Assembly: GCF_003671495.1 (NCBI RefSeq)
Contig: NZ_RCHN01000015.1
Span: 310,001 to 374,000 of the forward strand
Direction: 5' to 3'
DNA from: Ketobacter sp.
GTDB lineage: Bacteria; Pseudomonadota; Gammaproteobacteria; Pseudomonadales; Ketobacteraceae
DNA: 64,000 nt
Part shown: in pieces, positions 1 to 7,276 of the stretch
Layout of the letters: every line of letters starts with the position of its first letter
Numbering within the stretch: position 1 is the stretch's first letter
Notes under the pieces: generated by a model
What the model saw: only the letters and a program-made list of their open reading frames with translations
Told to the model about the DNA's origin: nothing
The model's database searches: none
Made by a program: the position numbers and the translations under genes

Positions 1-77
1 AGCCTGAGGCACGTCGGGTAAATTTTTTATCTTATTGTTTTTATTTAAAATAGTTACCATGCATGGATTTTCTGTGT

Positions 78-134
78 TGCCATACAGGCCCGCCCCTGCC
101 ATATTTGACAGACTGATACTGCCATTTTGGACAG
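78..134. repeat. TGCCAT-type direct repeats before the regulator
   Basis: Two 15-base direct repeats, TGCCATATTTGACAG (97-111) and TGCCATTTTGGACAG (120-134), match at 13 of 15 positions and lie 23 bases apart. A shorter relative, TGCCATACAG, is at 78-87. They sit just before the likely start codon at 140. Such repeats are typical of binding sites, possibly for autoregulation by the downstream regulator. That role is inferred; only the repeats are seen. Confidence 0.5.
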
Positions 135-139
135 CACAC

Positions 140-1444
140 ATGATCAATATCGAGCCGTCTGGCCTGCTGACCCTGTTTGATAAACCGGCCATTTTCATCG
201 ACAAGAGCTACCGGATTCTGGCCAGCAACCCGGCCTATGAGAAGCGTTACGGCACCCCCCAGGACGGCAGCCGCTGCTACAACGTTTCCCACAGTTACGA
301 CAGCCCCTGCCACACCCACGGCGAATCCTGCCCTCTGCAACAAGCGCAAAGCTCCAGCAAACCCGCCCGCTGCCTGCACATCCATCAGCAGCAGGATCAT
401 CGCCAATACTGCAACGTGCAGGTGCTGCCGGTGCCGGACGGCAAGGGTGACCACCTGGGTTACATCGAAGTGATCACCGAGTCGGAATCCGCCAGCCCCC
501 TGGCCAGCAACAAGGCCCTGGTGGGGGAATCGCCGCCGTTTCAACGGATGATGGAAAGTGTGTACCGGGTGGCTCCCACCAACGTGAGTGTGCTGCTGGA
601 GGGAGAGTCCGGCACCGGCAAGGAGCTGATCGCCAAAGCCATTCACGATGCCAGCCAGCGGCGCCTGGGCAAGTTTGTGGTCCTGGAATGCAGCGGCATC
701 AACGAGAACCTGTTTGAAAGCGAATTGTTCGGCTACCGCAAAGGCGCCTTCACCGGTGCCCGCAGTGACCGTGAGGGGCTCGCCGCCAGTGCCAGTGGTG
801 GCACCCTGTTCCTCGATGAAGTGGGGGACATCCCCATCAACCTGCAGGTGAAATTGCTGCGCCTGTTGGAAACCGGTTCCTTCCGCCCCATTGGCGCGAC
901 CGAAATGGAACGTACCGATTTCCGCCTGATCTGCGCCAGCCACAAGAACCTGAAGGAGATGGTGGAACAGGGCACCTTTCGCGAAGACCTCTATTACCGG
1001 CTGGCCACCTTCCCCATCCACCTGCCGCCCCTGCGGGAGCGCAAGGAGGATCTGCCCGCCCTCTGTGAAGCCTTGCTGGCCAAGCCGCCGGTGCCGGAAC
1101 ACACCTACGTGAGTAACGCGGCCCTGCGCCAGCTGGCCCGCTATCGGTTTCCCGGCAACATCCGCGAGTTGCGCAACATCCTGATCCGGGCCTCGCTGCT
1201 GGCGGACGACCACGTGATCCAGACCAAGCACCTGCCCGGCGACATCACCGATCTGATTTCCGCCCACGACAAAAGCCACTTCGCCGAAAAGCTCCATACC
1301 CTGGAGGAAATCGAGCTGCAGTACCTGCACCACGCCCAGGAGGTGTTCGGCGGCAGCCCGGCGCAGCTGGCGCAGCAACTGGGTGTCAGTGAACGCACTC
1401 TTTATCGCAAACTGGCCAGGCTGAAGCAGGCCGAAACGGACTAA
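140..1444 (+). CDS. Sigma-54-dependent transcriptional regulator (PAS, AAA+, Fis-type HTH)
   Basis: Activator of sigma-54 RNA polymerase that remodels the closed promoter complex using ATP. An N-terminal PAS-like sensor (about residues 5-110) carries clustered cysteines (C46, C57, C64, C78, C91) ending in a CPL motif, which could bind a metal or cofactor. The AAA+ domain has Walker A GESGTGKE (155-162), the sigma-54 contact loop GAFTGA (192-197) and Walker B GGTLFLDE (210-217). A Fis-type helix-turn-helix fills the last 35 residues. There is no receiver domain, so it probably senses a ligand or redox state directly. The frame stays open up to position 35, but the PAS fold begins just after the ATG at 140, so I prefer that start. 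It is followed by a thioesterase with its own -24/-12 element, the probable target. Confidence 0.9.
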   Translation: MINIEPSGLLTLFDKPAIFIDKSYRILASNPAYEKRYGTPQDGSRCYNVSHSYDSPCHTHGESCPLQQAQSSSKPARCLHIHQQQDHRQYCNVQVLPVPDGKGDHLGYIEVITESESASPLASNKALVGESPPFQRMMESVYRVAPTNVSVLLEGESGTGKELIAKAIHDASQRRLGKFVVLECSGINENLFESELFGYRKGAFTGARSDREGLAASASGGTLFLDEVGDIPINLQVKLLRLLETGSFRPIGATEMERTDFRLICASHKNLKEMVEQGTFREDLYYRLATFPIHLPPLRERKEDLPALCEALLAKPPVPEHTYVSNAALRQLARYRFPGNIRELRNILIRASLLADDHVIQTKHLPGDITDLISAHDKSHFAEKLHTLEEIELQYLHHAQEVFGGSPAQLAQQLGVSERTLYRKLARLKQAETD

Positions 1445-1456
1445 TAACGTCCATTT

Positions 1457-1471
1457 CGGCACCTTTAGTGC
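1457..1471 (+). promoter_or_regulatory. Predicted sigma-54 (-24/-12) promoter
   Basis: The stretch CGGCACCTTTAGTGC has GG at 1458-1459 and GC at 1470-1471. That is the exact 12-base spacing of sigma-54 promoters, with a good GGCAC upstream element. Transcription would begin near 1483, about 55 bases before the thioesterase start. It lies directly behind a gene for a sigma-54 activator, which supports the call. The -12 half (AGTGC rather than TTGCA) is only partly conserved. Confidence 0.55.
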
Positions 1472-1538
1472 GAAAAGCGTTGACCCTGCGGTATTTCAAC
1501 CTACCATGTTGGAACATCCAGCTGTTTCCGGAGGAGCC

Positions 1539-2321
1539 ATGCAATTCACCGATTTACTCACCAGCATCCAATCTGAGCCCGGCGTCAGCCTGCTGCCCGA
1601 CCCCGCTGACTGGCTGCAGGGCCGTGCCCTGTTCGGCGGGTTGCAGACCATCCTCTGCCTGCACGCCATGCGCTCTCTGCTGCCGGAAGTACCCTTACGC
1701 TCCCTGCAAACCACCTTTATCCAACCGGCCCGCAGCCCCCAGGTGAGAGCCGTGGCATCGGTGATTCGCGCCGGCAAAAACGTCACCCACGCCGAAGCCC
1801 GACTGCTGGATGACGAGGAAAACGTAGTCGCCCTGGTGGTGGGTGTATTCGGCGCCGCGCGGGAATCCGCCGTCAACATTACCCCCCAACAACCGGCGGT
1901 GGACAGTGAACGGCCCCGCCACTTCAAACAGTTGCCCGGCGTGCCTGGCTTCACCAAACATTTCAGCGCCACCTGGCTGGTGGGAAAACTGCCGTTCGGC
2001 GGCGACGACAGCACCCACAACGTGGTGCAACTGGGTATGCCCGGAGAGCAGGCCTGCAGCGAATATCATGTGGTGGCCCTGGCGGACTTCATTCCCCCGG
2101 TGGCCCTCAGCCACCTGCGCCAGCCGGTGCCTGGCAGCTCCATGACCTGGATGCTGGAATTTTTGGGGGAAGACTTTAACGGGCTGCCGTTGGAGAACTG
2201 GCGGGTGGACGCTGACCTGGTGGCCGCTGGCGAAGGCTACACCCACCAATCGGTCACGCTGTGGGGCCCCAACGGCAAACCCATCGCCCTGAGCCGGCAG
2301 AACATGGTGGTCTTTGGCTGA
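1539..2321 (+). CDS. Acyl-CoA thioesterase (TesB-like hotdog family)
   Basis: A 260-residue protein of the double-hotdog acyl-CoA thioesterase type, hydrolysing acyl-CoA to free acid and CoA in the cytoplasm. The N-terminal half has the LFGGLQT motif and the C-terminal half has the segments PVPGSSMTWMLEF and WRVDADLVAAGEGYTHQ that mark the family. The start at 1539 is chosen because GGAGGAG lies 2-9 bases upstream; another in-frame ATG at 1506 has no such site. The gene lies directly downstream of a sigma-54 activator and a -24/-12 element, so it is probably induced, perhaps by fatty acids or hydrocarbons. The substrate chain length cannot be read from sequence. Confidence 0.82.
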   Translation: MQFTDLLTSIQSEPGVSLLPDPADWLQGRALFGGLQTILCLHAMRSLLPEVPLRSLQTTFIQPARSPQVRAVASVIRAGKNVTHAEARLLDDEENVVALVVGVFGAARESAVNITPQQPAVDSERPRHFKQLPGVPGFTKHFSATWLVGKLPFGGDDSTHNVVQLGMPGEQACSEYHVVALADFIPPVALSHLRQPVPGSSMTWMLEFLGEDFNGLPLENWRVDADLVAAGEGYTHQSVTLWGPNGKPIALSRQNMVVFG

Positions 2322-2341
2322 AACCAGCCACGCCCGAAAAC

Positions 2342-2369
2342 AAAAAAGCACGCCGAGGCGTGCTTTTTT
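2342..2369. terminator. Bidirectional rho-independent terminator
   Basis: Perfect stem GCACGCC / GGCGTGC with a 2-base loop, flanked by AAAAAA on the left and TTTTTT on the right, so it can stop transcription on both strands. It separates the thioesterase (+) from pntB (-), whose 3' ends converge here. Confidence 0.9.
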
Positions 2370-2371
2370 GT

Positions 2372-2407
2372 GGTACTACTCGTAGGTACTATCGCTAGGT
2401 ACTACCG
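2372..2407. repeat. Three short GGTACTA direct repeats
   Basis: GGTACTAC, GGTACTAT and GGTACTAC start at 2372, 2385 and 2399, spaced 13 and 14 bases, between the terminator and the pntB stop codon. No function is apparent. They may be slippage products or a small binding array. Confidence 0.4.
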
Positions 2408-2410
2408 GTC

Positions 2411-3838
2411 TTACAGATCTTTCATCGCGCCGATGATTTCCTGCAACACCAGCTTGGCATCACCGTGCACCATCAAGCTGTTCTCATTGATAAACAGCTC
2501 GTTGGGAATACCGGCAAAACCGGGTGACAAGCCACGCTTCACCACGATCACCGTCTTGGCGTTGGCCACTTCCAGAATCGGCATACCGAAAATTGGCGAG
2601 TTCGGGTCCTTGGACGCTGCCGGGTTGGTCACGTCGTTGGCCCCCAGTACGATGGCCACATCGGTTTGGGCGAATTCCGGGTTAATGGCATCCATTTCCA
2701 CCAATTGCTCGTAGGGCACTTCCGCTTCCGCCAATAACACGTTCATGTGACCGGGCATACGGCCTGCCACCGGGTGAATCGCATACTTCACATCAATACC
2801 GTGTTTCTGCAGCATGCTGGCCAGCTCACGGGTGGCATGCTGGGCCTGTGCCACCGCCAGGCCGTAACCGGGTACAAACACTACTTTCTTGGCGGAATCC
2901 AGCAGCATGGCCACTTCGTCTGCACTGGTGACCTTCACCTTACCTTCATAGAAGGCATCGTTCTCATCCTTGGACACACCCGCCTGGGCCGCCATGGAGC
3001 CACCGAACAACACATTGGTGAGCGAGCGGTTCATGGCCTTACACATGATGGTGGTCAGGATCAAACCGGACGCACCCACCAGCGAGCCGGTGATGATCAA
3101 CCCATTGTTGCCCAGCACGAAACCGGTGGCCGAACCCGCCAGACCGGAATAGGAGTTGAGCAGTGCAATCACCACCGGCATGTCCGCGCCGCCGATGGGA
3201 ATCACCAGCGCCACACCCAGCAGCAAGCAGATCACCACCATCACGATCAACAGATCCGTATTCTGCAGCGGATCGGTATAAACGAAGTAGCAGGCACCGG
3301 CCAGCAGCAGGACAATACACACCTTCACGATGGCTTTGAACATGCCGATGGAGGACGGATCGCCCAGCTTACCCATCAGTTTGCCCACCGCCACAAAGCT
3401 GCCAGTGAGGGTGATGGCGCCGATCAGAATACTGAAGATCAGGGCGATGGCCCACTGGGTGTTGGCTTCCGGCATGCCCATGATCACGCCCATGGGCATG
3501 GATGCCGCTTTTTGCATTTCAAGATAATTAGCAGACGCCACCAGCAGTGACGCACCACCACCGAAACCGTTCAAAGCAGCCACCATCTCCGGCATGGAGG
3601 TCATCTGGACCTTCTTCGCCAGGAACGTACCAATGGCCGCACCGATCAGAATCCCCATGATGATGTACAGGTAGCTCACCACGTTCTGCTCCAGCAGAGC
3701 AGCAATCACCGCGATCAACATACCAATGGCGGACAGCTGATTACCCCGAACCGCCGTCTTCGGCGTGGTCATCCCCTTGATGCCGTAGATAAACAATACG
3801 GCCGCGACAAGATAAGCGAAATTAATAAACGAGTGCAT
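2411..3838 (-). CDS. pntB: NAD(P) transhydrogenase subunit beta
   Basis: Inner-membrane subunit of the proton-pumping transhydrogenase, which uses the proton motive force to move hydride from NADH to NADP+. The 475-residue length is usual. About nine hydrophobic helices fill the first 270 residues (domain II), followed by the NADP(H)-binding domain III with the loop VPGYGLAVAQAQ near residue 320 and the distal KRGLSPGFAGIPN segment. It is the last gene of the operon, 18 bases after pntAB. Activity would supply NADPH for lipid and reductive biosynthesis. Confidence 0.97.
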   Translation of the reverse strand: MHSFINFAYLVAAVLFIYGIKGMTTPKTAVRGNQLSAIGMLIAVIAALLEQNVVSYLYIIMGILIGAAIGTFLAKKVQMTSMPEMVAALNGFGGGASLLVASANYLEMQKAASMPMGVIMGMPEANTQWAIALIFSILIGAITLTGSFVAVGKLMGKLGDPSSIGMFKAIVKVCIVLLLAGACYFVYTDPLQNTDLLIVMVVICLLLGVALVIPIGGADMPVVIALLNSYSGLAGSATGFVLGNNGLIITGSLVGASGLILTTIMCKAMNRSLTNVLFGGSMAAQAGVSKDENDAFYEGKVKVTSADEVAMLLDSAKKVVFVPGYGLAVAQAQHATRELASMLQKHGIDVKYAIHPVAGRMPGHMNVLLAEAEVPYEQLVEMDAINPEFAQTDVAIVLGANDVTNPAASKDPNSPIFGMPILEVANAKTVIVVKRGLSPGFAGIPNELFINENSLMVHGDAKLVLQEIIGAMKDL

Positions 3839-3856
3839 GTGCTTTCCTTCTTAGCC

Positions 3857-4141
3857 TTATTTCTTTTTGAACATGTGCAACATACGGTCGGTTACAGTGA
3901 AACCGCCGAAAATGTTGATACAGGCCAGAATGATCGCCAGCACACCCAGGAAAGTGGACAGACCATCGGTTTGCTCGCCACCACCGGAACTGATGATGGC
4001 ACCCACCACCACAATACCGGAGATCGCATTGGTGCCGCTCATCAGCGGTGTATGCAACGTGGGAGGCACCTTGTTGATCACCTCCACACCCACAAAAATC
4101 GCCAACACGAAAATTGTGAGCGTCAACATTAACATTTCCAT
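3857..4141 (-). CDS. pntAB: NAD(P) transhydrogenase subunit alpha 2 (membrane part)
   Basis: A 94-residue protein with three hydrophobic helices, equivalent to the membrane tail of E. coli PntA but encoded separately, as in Rhodospirillum rubrum. The segment [18 protein letters not shown] is the conserved domain II signature. Its start overlaps the pntAA stop in a TAATG junction, so translation is probably coupled and subunits are made in balance. It packs with PntB to form the proton channel. Confidence 0.95.
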   Translation of the reverse strand: MEMLMLTLTIFVLAIFVGVEVINKVPPTLHTPLMSGTNAISGIVVVGAIISSGGGEQTDGLSTFLGVLAIILACINIFGGFTVTDRMLHMFKKK

Positions 4142-5283
4142 TATTTTGCCCCCTTCTCTATCGCTTCCAGCAGGCCAGCATGTTTGATTTCGCCACCGTC
4201 TGTTACCAGTGTGGCCGCAACAATTTCGTCTTCCAGGTTCATGGTCAGCTCACCGTCTTTCGCCATGTTCTGCAGGAAGGTGGTGATGTTTTTGGTGAAC
4301 AACTGGGAGGCGTGAACCGGAACCCGGGAAGGGTGATCGACATAACCGATGATGGTGACACCATCCACATAGACTTTCTGGTTGACCACGGTGCCTTCCA
4401 CGTTACCGCCCCGTTCTGCCGCCAGATCCACAATGACGGAACCCTTCTTCATGCATTTCAGCATATCGGCGGTAATCAGTCGCGGAGACGGTTTGCCGGG
4501 AATGGCCGCGGTGGTGATCACCAGATCGGACTGCGCCACCTTGGCAGACATCTGCTCACGCTGGGCTTTATAGAAGGCTTCTGACTGCTGCTTGGCGTAA
4601 CCGCCGGAGCTGGTGCCTTCCTCCTGGGGCAGATCGAACTCAACGAACTTGGCACCCAGACTTTCCACCTGCTCTTTTACTTCCACCCGAGTGTCATAGG
4701 CTTCCACCACAGCACCCAAACGGCGGGCAGTGGAGATGGCCATCAGCCCGGCCACACCGGAACCAATGATGAACACTTTTGCAGGATGAATGGTACCGGC
4801 TGCGGTCATCAACATGGGGAAGTATTGGGGCAACACCATGGCGCCCGCCAACACCGCCCGATAACCGGAAATCGCGGCCATGGAGCTGAGCACGTCCATG
4901 CTTTGGGCGCGGGTAATGCGGGGAATGAACTCCAGCGCAAAGCTGCGAACTTTTTTGGCCGCCAGCTGCTTCACCAGATCCTGGTTGAACCAGGCATCCA
5001 GCATGCAAATCAGGGTGGAGCCTTCTTTGATGAGATCCGGCTCATTGTCAACCAGATGGCGCACTTTCAAAATCAGGTCAGCCTGTTCATACAAGGATGC
5101 GGCGTCCGGTGCAATGCTGGCCCCTGCATTGCGGAACTCGTCATCATCATAATGAGAGGCTTCCCCCGCGCCGCTTTGCACCACAACGTCAAAGCCTGCG
5201 CCTGTTAATATTTGTATACCTGAGGGAATAACAGCCACGCGATTCTCCCCAGGGTATATCTCTCTCGGTATACCCACTAACAT
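4141..5283 (-). CDS. pntAA: NAD(P) transhydrogenase subunit alpha 1 (NAD(H)-binding)
   Basis: Soluble domain I of transhydrogenase, 380 residues, binding NAD(H). The N-terminal half carries the alanine dehydrogenase/PNT fold ([17 protein letters not shown]). The NAD-binding Rossmann motif [12 protein letters not shown] lies near residue 172, and the mobile loop region ends with a conserved DLAAERGGN. It stops after the soluble domain; the three membrane helices are in the next gene. First gene of a three-gene operon, with a TATAAT -10 and a perfect palindrome in its upstream region. Confidence 0.96.
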   Translation of the reverse strand: MLVGIPREIYPGENRVAVIPSGIQILTGAGFDVVVQSGAGEASHYDDDEFRNAGASIAPDAASLYEQADLILKVRHLVDNEPDLIKEGSTLICMLDAWFNQDLVKQLAAKKVRSFALEFIPRITRAQSMDVLSSMAAISGYRAVLAGAMVLPQYFPMLMTAAGTIHPAKVFIIGSGVAGLMAISTARRLGAVVEAYDTRVEVKEQVESLGAKFVEFDLPQEEGTSSGGYAKQQSEAFYKAQREQMSAKVAQSDLVITTAAIPGKPSPRLITADMLKCMKKGSVIVDLAAERGGNVEGTVVNQKVYVDGVTIIGYVDHPSRVPVHASQLFTKNITTFLQNMAKDGELTMNLEDEIVAATLVTDGGEIKHAGLLEAIEKGAK

Positions 5284-5325
5284 TCTTCGAACTCCAAACC
5301 GATTGATTTTTATAGGTATTTTTAG

Positions 5326-5340
5326 ATTATAGGCCTATAA
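5326..5340 (-). promoter_or_regulatory. Palindrome overlapping a putative pnt promoter
   Basis: Perfect 14-base palindrome TTATAGGCCTATAA at 5327-5340. On the minus strand its edge makes TATAAT (5331 to 5326), a consensus -10 box placed about 43 bases before the pntAA start. A related sequence, TATAGGTA, is nearer the gene at 5311-5318. The -35 region is poor. It could be an operator or activator site for pnt; this is inferred from symmetry and position only. Confidence 0.45.
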
Positions 5341-5411
5341 ACGGGCAAGCTGGTGCCCACCGGGCCCGGCGGAGCTGATAACCTAGCGTGTGAAGTGGAT
5401 TATGACAACCC

Positions 5412-5687
5412 CTATTTTGTGTCTGACAGGAAGCGCAAACCGATGCCCTCCTCCACCATTCGCACCACCTCCAGGGTGACAATGGGGGCGTCATCCATCA
5501 GGCCCTGAACCTGACCCTTCAGTACTGTACCCACCGGTGGAACTTCCTGCTCCTGGGGGTCCATCACAAGGAACACCCCACCATCTGAAATATCCTTGGT
5601 GTACACGGTCATGGGTGCGATGGTGTCGCTCCAGATTTTGAAGCGGCAGCGCAATGCAGTGCGCAGATAGCGTCGCTGATTAGCCAT
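5412..5687 (-). CDS. PilZ domain protein
   Basis: A 91-residue single-domain protein matching PilZ, the c-di-GMP-binding fold. It has an arginine-rich N-terminus (RRYLRTALRCR, residues 5-15) and the second ligand motif DISDGGVF (about 32-39), and it ends with the typical GIGLRF strand. With no partner domain it would act as a c-di-GMP-responsive adaptor in the cytoplasm. It stands alone between pnt and a divergent SDR gene, so its target cannot be deduced. Confidence 0.85.
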   Translation of the reverse strand: MANQRRYLRTALRCRFKIWSDTIAPMTVYTKDISDGGVFLVMDPQEQEVPPVGTVLKGQVQGLMDDAPIVTLEVVRMVEEGIGLRFLSDTK

Positions 5688-5822
5688 AAATCCCCGATAC
5701 CCGACATGATCGTTCTTAACAGTGTAGCAAGCTTGACGAATCTGCAGTGCAATCGCATTGAAAGCGCAGCGAATCTCTTGCTAGCATCGTGACTTCAATC
5801 CCAATAAACAGAGCGGCCCATC

Positions 5823-6782
5823 ATGTCCAATAAAAACAAATGGTCAGAGGACAACATACCAAACCAGGCCGGAAAACGCTTCCTGATCACCGGAGCCAAC
5901 AGCGGCATCGGCCTGGCGGCAGCCAAAGTGCTGGCGGCCAAAGGCGCCCACGTAATCCTGGCCTGCCGTAACGAAACCAAAGCCCTGCAGGCCATGGCCA
6001 CCATCCGCCAGGCCCATCCCAAGGCCTCACTCCAGTTCCTGGCACTGGATCTGGGCAGCCTGGATTCGGTGCGCGCCATGGCGCAGGATTTCCTGGAGCA
6101 ATACGATCGCCTGGACGGGCTGATCAACAATGCCGGGGTGATGTGGTTGCCCAAAGGCACGACCCGGGACGGCTTTGAGTCCCAGATCGGGATCAATCAT
6201 TTCGGCCATTTTGCCCTCACCGGGCTGCTGCTGCCCGCGTTGTTGAAACAACCGGGTTCCCGCATTGTCACCGTCAGCAGCATTGCCCATCGGGCAGGTA
6301 ACCTGAACTTTGACGACCTGTTTTTTGAGCGGCGCGCTTACGGTAAGCACAAGGCCTATGGCCAGAGCAAACTGGCGAACCTGGTGTTCGCCCGGGAATT
6401 GGAACGCCGCCTGAATCGGGCCGGCACCCAAACCATTTCCGTGGCGGTTCATCCCGGCGTTTCCAACACCAGCCTGGGGCAGTATCGCACAGAGACTCCC
6501 ACCTCCCGCATCGTTTCCAGCCTGGCTCACTTGTTGACACCGGTGTTGGGCCAGAGCGCCCTCAAAGGGGCTTTACCCACCTTGTATGCCGCTACTGCCG
6601 ACGCAGTGCAGGGGGGCGACTATATCGGCCCCGATGGCTTTTATGAAGCGTTCGGATCACCTGCACCCGCCGCCTCCACCCGCCGTTCCCGCAACCCGGA
6701 AATCGCCCGCACGCTGTGGGAGGTTTCAGAACAGCTGACCGGGGTGGTCTACCCCTTTGAATCGCAGCAGGCGGTGGCCTGA
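5823..6782 (+). CDS. SDR family oxidoreductase (retinol dehydrogenase-like)
   Basis: A classical short-chain dehydrogenase of 319 residues. TGANSGIG (about 23-30) binds the cofactor, NNAG (near 101) stabilises the fold, and YGQSK (near 179) gives the catalytic Tyr and Lys. The length and the C-terminal extension resemble the WW-domain/retinol dehydrogenase-like subgroup, which uses NADP(H). The true substrate is unknown; in this lipid-rich neighbourhood an aldehyde or ketone is likely. Single gene, with its own promoter region between it and the divergent PilZ gene. Confidence 0.88.
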   Translation: MSNKNKWSEDNIPNQAGKRFLITGANSGIGLAAAKVLAAKGAHVILACRNETKALQAMATIRQAHPKASLQFLALDLGSLDSVRAMAQDFLEQYDRLDGLINNAGVMWLPKGTTRDGFESQIGINHFGHFALTGLLLPALLKQPGSRIVTVSSIAHRAGNLNFDDLFFERRAYGKHKAYGQSKLANLVFARELERRLNRAGTQTISVAVHPGVSNTSLGQYRTETPTSRIVSSLAHLLTPVLGQSALKGALPTLYAATADAVQGGDYIGPDGFYEAFGSPAPAASTRRSRNPEIARTLWEVSEQLTGVVYPFESQQAVA

Positions 6783-6792
6783 GCCGGCTGCT

Positions 6793-7188
6793 TCAGGGCA
6801 GCCGGTTCACTTCATCAATCTGGCCGTTCAAAGTCCAGTAGTCGTACAGGTAACCCACCAGGAACAGGCCGCCAGTCAACAGATAGATAAGCCCGGTGAT
6901 CCATTTACCCATATAAAAGCGGTGAATGCCGAACACTCCCAGGAAGGTCAATAGAATCCAGCTGACCGTGTAATCCACTTTGCCCGCGGTATATTTGCGA
7001 TCCGCCGCCCGGTCCATGCCGGGAATCAGGAACAGGTCGATGATCCAGCCAATGAACAACAGGCCAAGGGTGAAGAACCAGATGGTGCCGGTGATGGGTT
7101 TACCGTAATAAAAACGGTGGGATCCCAGGAACCCGAAAATCCAGAGAATATAGCCGATCACTTTTGAATGCGTACTTGCCTGTTCCAT
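6793..7188 (-). CDS. TM2 domain protein with two TM2 repeats
   Basis: A 131-residue inner-membrane protein built from two TM2 units. Each has a pair of hydrophobic helices and the signature G-x-H-R-F-Y (LGSHRFYYGK near residue 21, FGIHRFYMGK near 85). TM2 proteins have no firmly assigned function in bacteria. It converges with the SDR gene (10-base gap), and no operon partner is evident. Confidence 0.85.
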   Translation of the reverse strand: MEQASTHSKVIGYILWIFGFLGSHRFYYGKPITGTIWFFTLGLLFIGWIIDLFLIPGMDRAADRKYTAGKVDYTVSWILLTFLGVFGIHRFYMGKWITGLIYLLTGGLFLVGYLYDYWTLNGQIDEVNRLP

Positions 7189-7276
7189 ATCTTCCCCCGG
7201 GAACGCGTGTTGAGCGGAATACGATACGAAAGTTGGATCACGCTGTCTATGATCTCACGACCGATGATCTCAGGGT

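Noticed and set aside
41-1462. Long open frame antisense to the sigma-54 regulator
   Set aside because: The forward product has all the AAA+ motifs; the antisense peptide has none, with low-complexity Gly/Val/Ala composition.
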